From the NCBI RefSeq assembly GCF_016801865.2, contig NC_068939.1, positions 67,419,283 through 67,483,282 of the forward strand: a stretch of 64,000 nt of DNA, in the 5' to 3' direction. This document shows positions 49,759 through 60,822 of this stretch, in pieces; within the stretch, counting starts at the first letter, position 1, and each line of letters begins with the position of its first letter. A program made the translations under genes and the position numbers. The stretch is from Culex pipiens pallens. Lineage: Eukaryota; Arthropoda; Insecta; Diptera; Culicidae. Below the pieces are notes generated by a model. It saw only the letters and a program-made list of their open reading frames with translations, ran no database searches and had not been told where the DNA came from.

Positions 49759-50403
49759 ATGTATCTCTGGATCGATTTTTTTTTCCTTTTTTGCAATTCA
49801 AATACCATTGCCACATGAAACATTTTGTTGGGATTGAAATCTTCCGTCCCATTAATTAGTCATTTTCACAAATCCATCCTCTGCTTTTGTCTACACCTAC
49901 TCTTTCAACTCCCAACAAAACCAAAGCAACAACAGCCGCAGCATCTGTTTCCAATTTTTCTTCCATCATGTCTCCTCAAAATCCGACAGCATTTGTATCA
50001 CAAAACCAACACACAATTCTGCCACGAACAACACACTGTTCTACCAAAATCCCGTAAAGCGCGCGGCGGAAACTTCTGTCAAAACTAATCAACGGAAAAG
50101 TGTGATAATCATCAAGCGCGTTAATCTCTGCCTCGATTCTCCTCCTTCTCCCGTTTCCACTTCTCCATCTTTCTCTCCGGGAGGAAAATTGGCTCCCAAA
50201 CCTGGTCCGCCGAAGGTATTTGGTCAATATTGTGCTCGCTTGTTGTAGGTGAAAATTTTAAGATTTTGAAAAAAAATGACATTTTGTCGCATTCTTCCAA
50301 ATAAGGTTATTACACAAATGCTTCATTTTAAATCAATAATGTTGATCAGAAAATATAATTTTAAAGTTTGTCAATTTAATCAAAAAGAATGCACATAAAT
50401 CAA

Positions 50404-50499
50404 GACAGTGAGCGAAAGAGCAACTCTCAAGTTTACCTTTTCTTCTGATTCGCTCCGAAGCTCTCAAGCAAGGAGAGAGTTGCTCTCTTGCTCACTGTC
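50404..50499. mobile_element. MITE of the GACAGTGAGCAAGAGAGC family, copy 3
   Basis: GACAGTGAGCGAAAGAGCAA at the left is mirrored at the right as GACAGTGAGCAAGAGAGCAA. About 96 bp, with near-identical arms, making it the best-preserved of the three copies. Confidence 0.7.
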
Positions 50500-50880
50500 A
50501 TATATGGCTTTTTCTCTTATCATCTGTGGTTAAAAACCTTGTTCAAAACAATAATTATGTCAAGAAAGCATACCAACGAGGAAGTGAGTTGGAACGGGAA
50601 GCTGCCTTTTCACTCGTTCTCCCGCAAACATCGCTCAGAAAGGTCTGATGAAAAGGGCTTAACCGATTCGGTACGGACAGTGGCAGCAGAAGAAGGCGGC
50701 CAACCTGAACGAACGTGGAAACTTTAACTGCTCCGCTGGAGCGGCCCTTTTTGTGTTGTTGTGATTTGGGCTTTGGATGTTTTTAAGCATTCATCGAATT
50801 GGTCGATCAATGTTTTGATCGTTGAACTAGAAAATACAGTAAAACGCTGATAGTTTGACAACTGTTATGATTGTAATATT

Positions 50881-51612
50881 CTGACCTGACTGACCTGACT
50901 GACCTGACTGACCTGACTGGCCTGACTGACCTGACTGACCTGACTGACCTGACTGACCTGACTGACCTGACTGACCTGACTGACCTGACTGACCTGACTG
51001 ACCTGACTGACCTGACTGACCTGACTGACCTGACTGACCTGACTGACCTGACTGACCTGACTGACCTGACTGACCTGACTGACCTGACTGACCTGACTGA
51101 CCTGACTGACCTGACTGACCTGACTGACCTGACTGACCTGACTGACCTGACTGACCTGACTGACCTGACTGACCTGACTGACCTGACTGACCTGACTGAC
51201 CTGACTGACCTGACTGACCTGACTGACCTGACTGACCTGACTGACCTGACTGACCTGACTGACCTGACTGACCTGACTGACCTGACTGACCTGACTGACC
51301 TAACTGACCTAACTGACCTGACTGACCTGACTGACCTGACTGACCTGACTGACCTGACTGACCTGACTGACCTGACTGACCTGACTGACCTGACTGACCT
51401 GACTGACCTGACTGACCTGACTGACCTGACTGACCTGACTGACCTGACTGACCTGACTGACCTGACTGACCTGACTGACCTGACTGACCTGACTGACCTG
51501 ACTGACCTGACTGACCTGACTGACCTGACTGACCTGACTGACCTGACTGACCTGACTGACCTGACTGACCTGACTGACCTGACTGACCTGACTGACCTGA
51601 CTGACCTGACTG
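50881..51612. repeat. Nonanucleotide array (CTGACTGAC)n, ~81 copies
   Basis: A 9-bp period over about 730 bp, almost invariant, with a GGCC variant at 50920 and two TAACTGACC variants near 51301. It lies in intron 1. A long open frame on the minus strand encodes only a three-residue repeat. Confidence 0.97.
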
Positions 51613-54008
51613 CCCTGCATCACTTCGATTCTTCTAGGCAACAGTCCATAAAGACATCGTCAAATTCCTTTAAAAAATAGCTCGCACTCTTATTTCTCAC
51701 GCTTCCATCCCGCGCCGATTCATTCCCGCATGAATTTTAATTAAAACGGCCAACTTTGACTTGTTGCCTCCTTTGACGTGTGGTCGTCGAGCGGGCGTAA
51801 AAACAAAGTTAGTGGAGGTAATTATGACGGCATCAAACTACGGTTTTTATAGCGCCGTTTCGGGGCCTTTTATTTCCTCTTGGACGGGCTGGAATAATCC
51901 AACACACCAACAGCAGGCGGAAAAGGGACGGGCCCCGTCAGTTTTTCGAGCATAAAAATTATCATAAAACGATCCGGATAGTAATTTTGGCTTGATAAAG
52001 ATGCTTCCTCGTTAAATTTGGCACTGGTTTTACTTCCTGTTCAGCTTCGAGCTTGCAAAATCTCTTTCCAAACTTTGAGGAAGTCATGTAAGAGCACTCA
52101 ACATTCTAACCACTCATCATCATTTGTTTATTTTGGGTGTGCTCGCGCTCAATTCGGAAGCATCTCTCTCGCTCTCTCTCTCTCTTGTCCTCCCGATTCG
52201 TACCTCTTGATCTTCGGCCAGTTTCTTTTGTTCTCGGCGTTCGTTCGGTCCCTTCTTCGGGAATCTTCTTCGCTTCGCTCTCGTACTCCTTTGTGCGTAC
52301 GCGCCACTTGTGCCTGATGCTCATAAATTTGTATAAATTAGATCTAAATACAGTAGCTTGATTAATTAATTACGCGGCCGCACCCGCGGGGTCCAGTTTG
52401 GTCCCTGGCATCACAGAAAAAAAACTCGTTTGAGGTTGGGTGTGGCAGAAAGAAGTCGGCGTTTTGCAATTTGTATTCTAACGATCGCTCATTTGTTGGA
52501 AACTTGGCCGTGGTCATTATTCAGTTCGCTTTGATTTTGGGTTGCGAATTCTCTCAGGTTGATCAGGGAGAAGGAATTCGAAGTGAGCTATTTGGACTGG
52601 AATGATAATTCAGAGGTTGACAGTTCGATTCCCGTCATACACCTTAGACGGCGCAATATTGCGTCACCTGTGGTCGATTCTGACAACCTGGCACTATTGA
52701 CTAATTTTTTGTTTGCTCCTCTTTCTTTTCATTTCTACTACCAAAACAGTCCCCTTCTCCTACATCTGGACTCGCACCTTTTCTCCGAGCTCTTCCAGAC
52801 TTTCGATTCCCGCCACTTTTGTTTCTTTATTTATCTTTCTCATGACGAAAAATAACACCAATCGCCTCCGAATTATCCCATAAATAAACATTAGGCCTTT
52901 TCTCTGTCCGTTCCTTCGGGGAGCCCTGCCCGGGAGGCCGGTCCGGGAACGGTGTTGTCAAACTTCTTCACATGCAGTCGTATGTGTCTTTGTGATAGCT
53001 TTCCGCATTTAAAATTAAAAAAAAAACATTTGTCATTTATTATTTCATTGAAAATCGAAAAATTGCAAATTTTCAAAAATTGCAAATTTGTCAAGAGAGG
53101 ACACCATGACGTGGGTTCTGCCCGAAGGCCGACCACAATGGTCGCAAGCCTTCTTTTTTCGAAAGAAGAATGGTCTTTCTGGACACCGGTCCGGCTACCA
53201 CACACTCGTCTCTGTGAAGGACGAAAGTTGCATAAATTCAGGATTAAGTCAATAATAAATTTAGCAAACACCCGCCACCTCCGCTGCCCCAAATGGGACC
53301 GACCTTGGCGCAAGTTTGGATTTCGGTACGGAATTTTGAAAGCTCAGTTGGTTGGGACATTGCGAAAAAATAAGCAAGCAAAATTGACTCTGTGAGCGTT
53401 TCCAATTTTGTTGGACGAACAGAAGTGACTCGTCTGGCGGATAGCAAAAAAAAAAAACTAGTGTGCACTTTCCAAACGGGCTCGACTCAGGGTAATAAAT
53501 TTGGCTAAATAATTACTTCCCATTTAGGGAGTTTGGTAGCGCCAAATGTTGGCGATTTTGATTTTGGTTTTTGGCAGAGGCGGACTTTTAAGAGTTTAAA
53601 TTTATATTTGTATACTTAATCCTTTGTTGCCAGTATTTTAGAGTACATTGAACTTTTTTTTTAAAATTTTTGGATGTTCTAAGATCACTAACTTTTAGAT
53701 ATTTTTTCTTAAATGATCAAAAACAATATTTAAATGAAAAAAAAAGAAGTGAAGAGTATTTTAAAATTCATTACAGTTGTGCTTCTATAAAAAAAGCAAA
53801 ATATCAATGATTTTATGTAAATTTTTGTCTAAATCTTTTTTGCCTTTTGACTAATAATATTTTAAAGATTTCCTTAAAAAACAAAATTAGTTATTTAAGT
53901 CCAAGTTTTCAATATTTTCCAAAAATCACAATTTTTCAAAACAAAATCATATATCCTAAATCAGATTAAGTACAGTCACGCACTATGGCTCAAATTTTAT
54001 TTTTGTTC
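51613..54008. other. Intron 1 sequence, no gene supported
   Basis: A CT-rich tract at 52163-52195 (CTCTCGCTCTCTCTCTCTC) and GC-balanced unique DNA to about 53500, then AT-rich DNA. Overlapping frames on both strands at 52.9-53.4 kb show no recognisable domain. Confidence 0.45.
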
Positions 54009-54016
54009 CCATAAAA

Positions 54017-55082
54017 TCAGGCCTGCCCAACGTCCGGCCCGCGGGTCGGATCCGGCCCTTGAAGCCATTTTATCCGGCCCGCGACGGCTTTTCAAAATAA
54101 TTTTATGACCGGCACTTAAGGCTGTTCATTAAATATTAAATAAATAAATTGATTGTCTGAATTAAAAGAATAATCTTAAGATCAAATTTTATAATATTAT
54201 AACAACATTCTTCATGTTTGAATTTAATTCTTATAATTTCTACATCGATATTACCAAACTGAAAAATTTTGCAAGTAAACAAAATGATCCATTTCGTAAA
54301 ATTGTGAAATTTATTAAAAATCTTGAATTGTTGTTCAAAAATGTACAAAAAGACACTAAATTTAAATTTCTTTCGGTTTTTACTGTGTTTACTTCAAATC
54401 GAAGTTTTTTTTTCTATTTTCTATATTTTTAATTAAATAATTAAGCAAAAGCTAATGAATTTTTCCAGAACAACTTTTCAGTGATAAAGTTTGTTTAATG
54501 AAGCTTAAAAAGGCAAATTATTCATACTGAGAATAGATCGCTGCCAAAATTTAAAAATAAAATAAAAATAATGTCTCAATGGGGCATGAAATAAGAGAGC
54601 AAAAATTTATTTTTTCATAAACCTTGAAATTGGAAAATAACGAATTGAAAATGATTTAATACATATTTTTTACATTTTCAAAATTTAGTTTGTGTTTAAA
54701 ATCATTTTAAAATATTTTTTAAAATATTTGAATAAAGGTGCACAGTAACGCAAAAAGTTTGTTTTTTTAAAGGAATATTCGAATCCAAATTTCGTTTGAA
54801 TAAATTTTATCATGTCTCATTCAAATTAAACTTAAAACATTGCAAGGACCATTGAAATTTGAATGTTTTTTAATTTTTTTTTTTCATTCTTAAAATCAAG
54901 ATTTAGGAATCGTATTTGGAACACTAGCTCTTTTATTTATTTTCTTTAAAAGAACCCGATAATAAAAATTGAACAAAAATGTGTTTACTTCTTGAAATTT
55001 TAATCAAATATTAGTTCCGGCCCGCCACTGCTTCAGAAACATCAGATCTGGACCGCAGGGCCAAAAGGTTGGGCACCCCTGG
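54017..55082. mobile_element. Non-autonomous hAT element with perfect 8-bp TSD
   Basis: A left end TCAGGCCTGCCCAAC and a right end reading CCAGGGGTGCCCAAC on the other strand enclose about 1066 bp. CCATAAAA occurs immediately outside at 54009-54016 and 55083-55090. CCGGCCCGC motifs sit near both ends, like the element at 36349, although the interiors differ. There is no transposase frame. Confidence 0.87.
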
Positions 55083-55334
55083 CCATAAAACATATCAAAA
55101 AATTTCATAATTAAAAAAAATGTTTTTTTTGGGAATTTTACTTTTAATGATAAAAAGTTAAATAAAAAAATTATTTTTTCCGTGTTCCAATTTAAAAAAA
55201 AACTTACCATAACCTATAACATTGCCACAAACTTTAATGGAGATTTGTACGCAAAATTGCTTTTTTTGGAAAATGCATGGACCAAATTTCATCCAAATAA
55301 AAAAGTGAATCGCAAAAAAATACACAAAAAATAG

Positions 55335-55412
55335 TTGCAATCGACGGGATTCAAACCCAGCACCAACAGTTAGGACTGGCGCCTTTGCCCGCTTGGCCGT
55401 CAGATCGATGAA
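55335..55412 (-). tRNA. tRNA-Leu-like sequence (pseudogene or SINE fragment)
   Basis: On the minus strand, GACGGCCAAGCGGGCAAAGG followed by GCGCCAG resembles the D-arm/A-box region of tRNA-Leu, and GGGTTTGAATCCC is an intact B box. A convincing 7-bp acceptor stem is not formed by the outer bases, so it is probably a decayed tRNA copy or the head of a SINE, not a working tRNA gene. Confidence 0.4.
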
Positions 55413-56545
55413 AAATTGATATTAGGTTTCAAGTACTAATGGGCTACATATTTCAGGGTGTAATATTACATAAAATTGTATAAAATAATGAAAAGTTTAT
55501 TTTACACCCAGACTTTTGACACGCAGCTGGATTACCTTTTTTGGCTGTGTAGAGAAGGACTAGACATGGAATAACTTTTCAAACAAAAATAATGTTATGT
55601 TAAAGCAACTCACATTATCATATATTTCTGTTATCATTAGAATTTGCTATAAATGTAATTTTCAAAATATTGTTTCCTAAAAAAATGTTCAATGCCAAGG
55701 TTTTTTTTGAAAAAAAAGGATTCAAAAACCAATGAATTTTGCGATGTTTTCGATCTGTTAAGAGTTAAGAGAATTCTTGCATAAATTTTAGCAAAAATTG
55801 AAACATACATTTTAACACAAATTTTGAAATGTTATTCTTGATTTCATATTATTTTATTCGAATGTTCATAAAACTCCACAGAAATTTTATTGAAAATTGA
55901 ACCAACTTCCATAGTCTAAAAGGAAAAATCGTAGAGAATTTTCTCAGCTATTTTAAAAGGTTTAATCGAAAAAATGTTTTTCGCTTTTCGATTGCAAATT
56001 TTTATATTCTTTTCAAAGGATTTTTAAGGAATTTTTTAAATATATATTTTTTTAAATTCTATAGCAAAAGTTTCCTGAGTTCACTGAAACATAAAAAAAC
56101 AGATTTCGTACATTAAATGTTTGGTGGAAAAACAATCAAAAGAGTGGAATTATTTTTAAGATTGTGACTTTTTTATTTGAATTGTCTTTAACGTAACTTA
56201 CAACTTTGACACCAAATCTATCAGAAAATCCATTTCCGAGATATGATTCTTAAATATTTACATGCCATTTTTGTATGGACAACTGCCAAAGTGCATGGAT
56301 ATGGACAAAAAATATGAAAAATGCTTTTTTTTTTAATTTATATTTATTCAAATTTCTTTTCCATGTACATTCATTCAGTTAAAATATTATTGAGTGTCCA
56401 ATCACAAACGATGACTTTTCACCTCAATTTTAAATACTAGCAACTTTCATTTATTCATGAAATATTGTAGCTTTCGCTATTCAGTGATTTCAAATGTAGG
56501 AGGTCCTACATGTACAAAAGGGAAAAGGGATACCTTAAAACTAAC

Positions 56546-59206
56546 TTATAAACTATATAAAGAGCGGATCAATGCAGCTGAAGACTGCAATGATTTTTGT
56601 CGAAATGCATCAATTATCTTATTGGACATAACATCCAAAGTGTCAACTTCGGCTAATTGATGAAGTTCACTGGTGCTGAACCAGGGAGGAAGTTTCAGAA
56701 TCATTTTCAGAATTTTGTTCTGAATCCTCTGAAGTTTTTTCTTCCTGGTTAAGCAACAGCTTGTCCAGATCGGCACAGCATAAAGCATGGCAGGTCTGAA
56801 AATTTGTTTATAAATTAACAGTTTATTCTTGAGACAAAGTCTAGAATTCCTGTTTATAAGTGGATACAAACATTTAATATATTTGTTACATTTAACCTGG
56901 ATACTTTCAATGTGATCCTTGTAAGTAAGGTTTTTGTCAAAACCAAGTCCAAGATACTTCACTTGATCCTCCCACTTTAAATTTACCTCATTCATCTTTA
57001 TAATGTGATGACTTTTTGGTTTAAGAAAATCAGCCCTTGGTTTGTGAGGGAAAATAATAAGTTGAGTTTTTGCAGCATTTGGAGTAATTTTCCATTCTTT
57101 CAAATAAGAATTGAAAATATCCAAGCTTTTTTGTAATCTTCTTGTGATGACACGAAGGCTTCTGCCTTTGGCGGAGATGCTTGTGTCATCAGCAAAAAGT
57201 GATTTCTGACATCCTGGGGGCAAATCAGGCAAGTCAGAAGTAAAAATATTGTATAAAATTGGACCCAAAATGCTTCCTTGAGGGACGCCAGCACGTACAG
57301 GTAGTTGATCAGATTTGCTATTCTGATAACATACCTGCAGAGTACGATCCGTCAAATAATTTTGAATAATTTTCACGATATAAATCGGAAAATTAAACCT
57401 TTTCAATTTCGCAATCAAACCTTTATGCCAAACACTGTCAAATGCTTTTTCTATGTCTAGAAGAGCAGCGCCAGTAGAATAGCCCTCAGATTTGTTGCTT
57501 CGAATTAAATTTGAAACTCTCAACAACTGATGAGTAGTTGAATGCCCAAGGCGAAATCCAAACTGCTCATCAGCGAAAATTGAATTTTCATTAATGTGCG
57601 TCATCATTCTATTAAGAATTATTCTTTCGAATAATTTACTAATAGATGAAAGCAAACTAATGGGCCGATAGCTTGAGGCTTCAGCAGGATTTTTATCCGG
57701 TTTCAAAATCGGAATTACTTTGGCATTTTTCCAACTACTGGGAAAATATGCCAAATCAAAACATTTGTTGAAAATTTTGACCAAGCAACTTAAAGTTACT
57801 TCTGGTAATTTTTTAATTAAAATGTAAAAAATGCCATCCTCACCAGGGGCTTTCATATTTTTAAATTTTTTGATAATAGATTTTATTTCATTCAGATCCG
57901 TATTAAAAACTTCATCTGATGAAAATTCTTGTTCAATAATATTCTGAAATTCTATTGAAATTTGATTTTCAATAGGACTCAAAACATTCAAGTTGAAATT
58001 ATGAGCACTCTCAAACTGCTGAGCAAGTTTTTGAGCTTTTTCCCCATTAGTTAATAGAATATTATCACCATCTTTTAAAGAAGGGATGGGTTTTTGAGGT
58101 TTCTTAAGAACCTTTGAAAGTTTCCAAAAAGGTTTGGAATAAGGTTTAATTTGTTCGACATCTCTTGCGAACTTTTCATTTCGCAGGAGAGTGAATCTGT
58201 GGTCAATAACCTTTTGCAAATCTTTTTGAATTCGCTTCAGTGCAGGATCACGAGAACGTTGATACTGTCTTCGGCGAACATTTTTCAGACGAATCAGAAG
58301 CTGAAGATCTTCATCAATAATGGGAGAATCAAATTTGACTTGGACTTTAGGAATAGCAATATTCCTAGCATCCAAAATTGCATTAGTTAAAGATTCCAAG
58401 GCTGAATCAATATCAGCTTTGGTTTCTAAAACAAAATCATGATTTAAATTATTCTCAATATGATGCTGATACCTGTCCCAATTAGCTTTGTGGTAATTAA
58501 ACACAGAACTATTGGGTCTGGTAACTGCTTCATGAGAAAGTGAAAAAGTTACTGGAAGGTGATCAGAATCAAAATCAGCATGAGTCACTAAAGGACCACA
58601 ATACTGACTTTGATTTGTCAACACCAAATCAATTGTTGATGGATTTCTAACAGAAGAAAAGCAAGTTGGCCCATTCGGGTATAAAACCGAATAAAGACCA
58701 GAAGTGCAATCTCTGAACAGAATTTTACCATTGGAATTTACTTTTGAATTATTCCAAGATTGGTGTTTGGCATTAAAATCACCGATGATCAAAAATCGAG
58801 ATCTATGCCAAGTAAGTTTATTCAAATCCCCTTTGAAATATTTTTTATTTTCCCCAGTGCATTGGAAAGGCAAATATGCAGCTGCAATCATAATTTTCCC
58901 AAAAGAAGTTTCAAGTTCAATGCCCAAACTTTCAATAACTTTTAACTTAAAGTCACGTAACGTGCTATAAGTCATACTACGGTGGATAACTATTGCAACT
59001 CCACCGCCATTTCGATTCATTCGGTTATTAGTTATAACTTTATAATCTGGATCACTTTTCAAATAAGTGCCAGTTTTTAAAAATGTTTCGGTTATAACAG
59101 CAACATGCACGTTATGAACTCGTAAAAAGTTGAAAAATTCATTTTCTTTCGCTTTTAAAGAGCGAGCATTAAAATTCATAATATTGATGGAATTACTTAG
59201 ATCCAT
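56546..59206 (-). CDS. Jockey-clade non-LTR retrotransposon ORF2 (endonuclease and reverse transcriptase)
   Basis: An intact 886-residue protein that would carry out target-primed reverse transcription. Residues 1-230 are an APE-type endonuclease with N11, E40, D143/N145 (GDFNA) and SDH at 214-216. The reverse transcriptase spans about 450-760: RPISLL near 514, LDIEKAFD with D584, GVPQGSILGP at 640-649 and the catalytic FADD at 671-674. No RNase H domain follows, as expected for Jockey-type elements. There are no internal stops or frameshifts and all catalytic residues I can check are present. It lies antisense within the Polycomb gene's first intron. Juan-like is my best guess within the clade. 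Confidence 0.93.
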   Translation of the reverse strand: MDLSNSINIMNFNARSLKAKENEFFNFLRVHNVHVAVITETFLKTGTYLKSDPDYKVITNNRMNRNGGGVAIVIHRSMTYSTLRDFKLKVIESLGIELETSFGKIMIAAAYLPFQCTGENKKYFKGDLNKLTWHRSRFLIIGDFNAKHQSWNNSKVNSNGKILFRDCTSGLYSVLYPNGPTCFSSVRNPSTIDLVLTNQSQYCGPLVTHADFDSDHLPVTFSLSHEAVTRPNSSVFNYHKANWDRYQHHIENNLNHDFVLETKADIDSALESLTNAILDARNIAIPKVQVKFDSPIIDEDLQLLIRLKNVRRRQYQRSRDPALKRIQKDLQKVIDHRFTLLRNEKFARDVEQIKPYSKPFWKLSKVLKKPQKPIPSLKDGDNILLTNGEKAQKLAQQFESAHNFNLNVLSPIENQISIEFQNIIEQEFSSDEVFNTDLNEIKSIIKKFKNMKAPGEDGIFYILIKKLPEVTLSCLVKIFNKCFDLAYFPSSWKNAKVIPILKPDKNPAEASSYRPISLLSSISKLFERIILNRMMTHINENSIFADEQFGFRLGHSTTHQLLRVSNLIRSNKSEGYSTGAALLDIEKAFDSVWHKGLIAKLKRFNFPIYIVKIIQNYLTDRTLQVCYQNSKSDQLPVRAGVPQGSILGPILYNIFTSDLPDLPPGCQKSLFADDTSISAKGRSLRVITRRLQKSLDIFNSYLKEWKITPNAAKTQLIIFPHKPRADFLKPKSHHIIKMNEVNLKWEDQVKYLGLGFDKNLTYKDHIESIQVKCNKYIKCLYPLINRNSRLCLKNKLLIYKQIFRPAMLYAVPIWTSCCLTRKKKLQRIQNKILKMILKLPPWFSTSELHQLAEVDTLDVMSNKIIDAFRQKSLQSSAALIRSLYSL

Positions 59207-60590
59207 GATTAAACTTCAGGGTAAGAACAACATCATTCGCAAATTTTAATCCAATCTGGATAGCTTCCATCATGGATGTAGCATTACTCATTGTTTGAAT
59301 CAAACCAAACAGTGAGTTTTGCAAAAAAGTCATTTTTTCAAACGTAACATCGCCGAGATCAGAAGATCCCAAAGCGTTGCTAGCAGAAAAATTTTCAAAT
59401 GAGATTTGAGGTACCTGCCCAATTTCAGAAAGATTGGTAGAGGATTTAAAATTCGTGGATGAACCCGAAACGACGTTAGCATAAGAAATGCCATTGTTGT
59501 TACCTAACTTTTCCACGGTAGGGGTATTTCTAGAATTGTTCGAGTGAGACAGCACGAACGTTTGATTTAAAGATGCAGGTACAACCTGACTTTGAGAAAA
59601 TTTCGGTTTGGATTTCGGCTGATGCTTAGCACGAGAATCCAAAACCTTTTTTCTGATGGGGCAATCCCAGAAATTTGATTTGTGATTTCCACCACAATTT
59701 GCACATTTAAATTGGGTGACTTCTTTCACGGGACAATTGTCCTTGTCGTGAGAAGAATCCCCGCAAACCATGCATTTTGGAACCATGGCGCAATGATCAG
59801 TACCGTGACCGAATGCCTGGCAACGTCGGCACTGGGTCAGATTCTGGCCATTACCGCCATGTTTCTTAAAATGCTCCCACTTTACCCGTACATGGAACAA
59901 AAACTGAACTTTGTCCAAAAGTTTCAAATTGTTGATTTCATTTCTGTTGAAATGAATCAGATAAAATTGTGAAGTCAAACCAAAGCGAGAAATATTCCCG
60001 TTTGATTTTTTCTTCATTGGTATTACTTGGGATGGGGCAAAGCCAAGCAACACCTTAAGTTCGTTTTTGATCTCATCCACCGACAAGTCGTTGGAGAGAC
60101 CTTTCAAGACCGCCTTGAATGGCCGAGCATTCTTGGTCTCATACGTGTAGAAATTGTGTTTGTGGTTTTTCAAATAACCAACAAAAGTTTGGTGATCTTG
60201 TAAAGATTCCGTCAACAAGCGACATTCTCCTCTTCGACCAAACTGGAACGAAACCTTCAAATTGCAAGTTTCCTTGCAATTCTTCAGTTGCGTTCGAAAG
60301 CTGGCCAAATCGGAGACGGAAGTCACAACAATTGGCGGAGCCTTTACTCGTTTCTCGACGGCAGAAGGCTCAGTACGAGGAGAAGGTTCCTTGTCATCAG
60401 TTTCGGATAAAACACCGAAACTGTTTGTCAATGGAAATGGAGGATTGACCTCACATTCAGAATCAGAATCAGACCTCAGAAGAGGCTGTTTTCTTTTTCT
60501 GTTTCCTTTAGCCGGTTTAGCGTTCAAACGCTTCACCGACGTAACGACCAAATCTTCAGAAGATTTGCGTTTACCTTTGTTTTGACGCAT
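59193..60590 (-). CDS. Jockey-clade non-LTR retrotransposon ORF1 (gag-like nucleic acid-binding protein)
   Basis: A 465-residue intact ORF1 protein. A basic N-terminus (residues 1-35, with KGNRKRK) is followed by an acidic Ser/Glu stretch and a central region (about 85-245) typical of Jockey-type gags. Three zinc knuckles follow: residues 254-267 (CRRCQAFGHGTDHC, CX2CX4HX4C), 273-286 and 296-310 (CANCGGNH...C). In the family this protein coats element RNA and helps target it to the nucleus. Its stop overlaps the ORF2 start by 14 nt in another frame, suggesting termination-reinitiation. The start at 60590 follows a 5' UTR of about 218 bp. It resembles mosquito Juan-type elements; the subfamily is not proven. 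Confidence 0.9.
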   Translation of the reverse strand: MRQNKGKRKSSEDLVVTSVKRLNAKPAKGNRKRKQPLLRSDSDSECEVNPPFPLTNSFGVLSETDDKEPSPRTEPSAVEKRVKAPPIVVTSVSDLASFRTQLKNCKETCNLKVSFQFGRRGECRLLTESLQDHQTFVGYLKNHKHNFYTYETKNARPFKAVLKGLSNDLSVDEIKNELKVLLGFAPSQVIPMKKKSNGNISRFGLTSQFYLIHFNRNEINNLKLLDKVQFLFHVRVKWEHFKKHGGNGQNLTQCRRCQAFGHGTDHCAMVPKCMVCGDSSHDKDNCPVKEVTQFKCANCGGNHKSNFWDCPIRKKVLDSRAKHQPKSKPKFSQSQVVPASLNQTFVLSHSNNSRNTPTVEKLGNNNGISYANVVSGSSTNFKSSTNLSEIGQVPQISFENFSASNALGSSDLGDVTFEKMTFLQNSLFGLIQTMSNATSMMEAIQIGLKFANDVVLTLKFNHGSK

Positions 60591-60822
60591 TGTGCAAGCA
60601 AAGTTCTCTTAAAAAGATGGCTTCGTTTGTAAAATACAACAAAATTTCAGGTGGTGTTAGCCTTGAAAAGACTGTTTAGAATTTTGGAAAATAACTCAGG
60701 TAGTCTTTAAAAAGACTGTGAATTTTGTTTTGAAATAACTCTGAGCTTAGGTAGTAAAAAATACCGCAGCTCTAGTGTCCGTTCACCACGAAGGTTCGCA
60801 AGACACTGATGAAAAATGCTTT

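Larger units (their letters stand above)
48437..50880. other. Intron 1 sequence with two MITEs, no gene supported
   Basis: Unique GC-balanced DNA at 48440-49500, with frames up to 136 codons but no domain, then MITEs at 49659 and 50404. CT-rich tracts at 50130-50185. Confidence 0.45.
56328..60808 (-). mobile_element. Full-length Jockey-clade non-LTR retrotransposon with target site duplication
   Basis: A ~4.5 kb element on the minus strand: 5' UTR (60808-60591), ORF1, overlapping ORF2, 3' UTR and a short A tail (T run at 56325-56334 on the plus strand). A 14-bp duplication, ATGAAAAATGCTTT, flanks it at 56314-56327 and 60809-60822. The 5' end on its own strand starts ATCAGTGTC, consistent with an initiator-type internal promoter. 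Perfect duplications and two open ORFs imply a complete, recent insertion. Confidence 0.9.

Noticed and set aside
51309..51641. 110-codon minus-strand frame of a three-residue repeat
   Set aside because: It is the 9-bp CTGACTGAC array read in one frame, not a gene.
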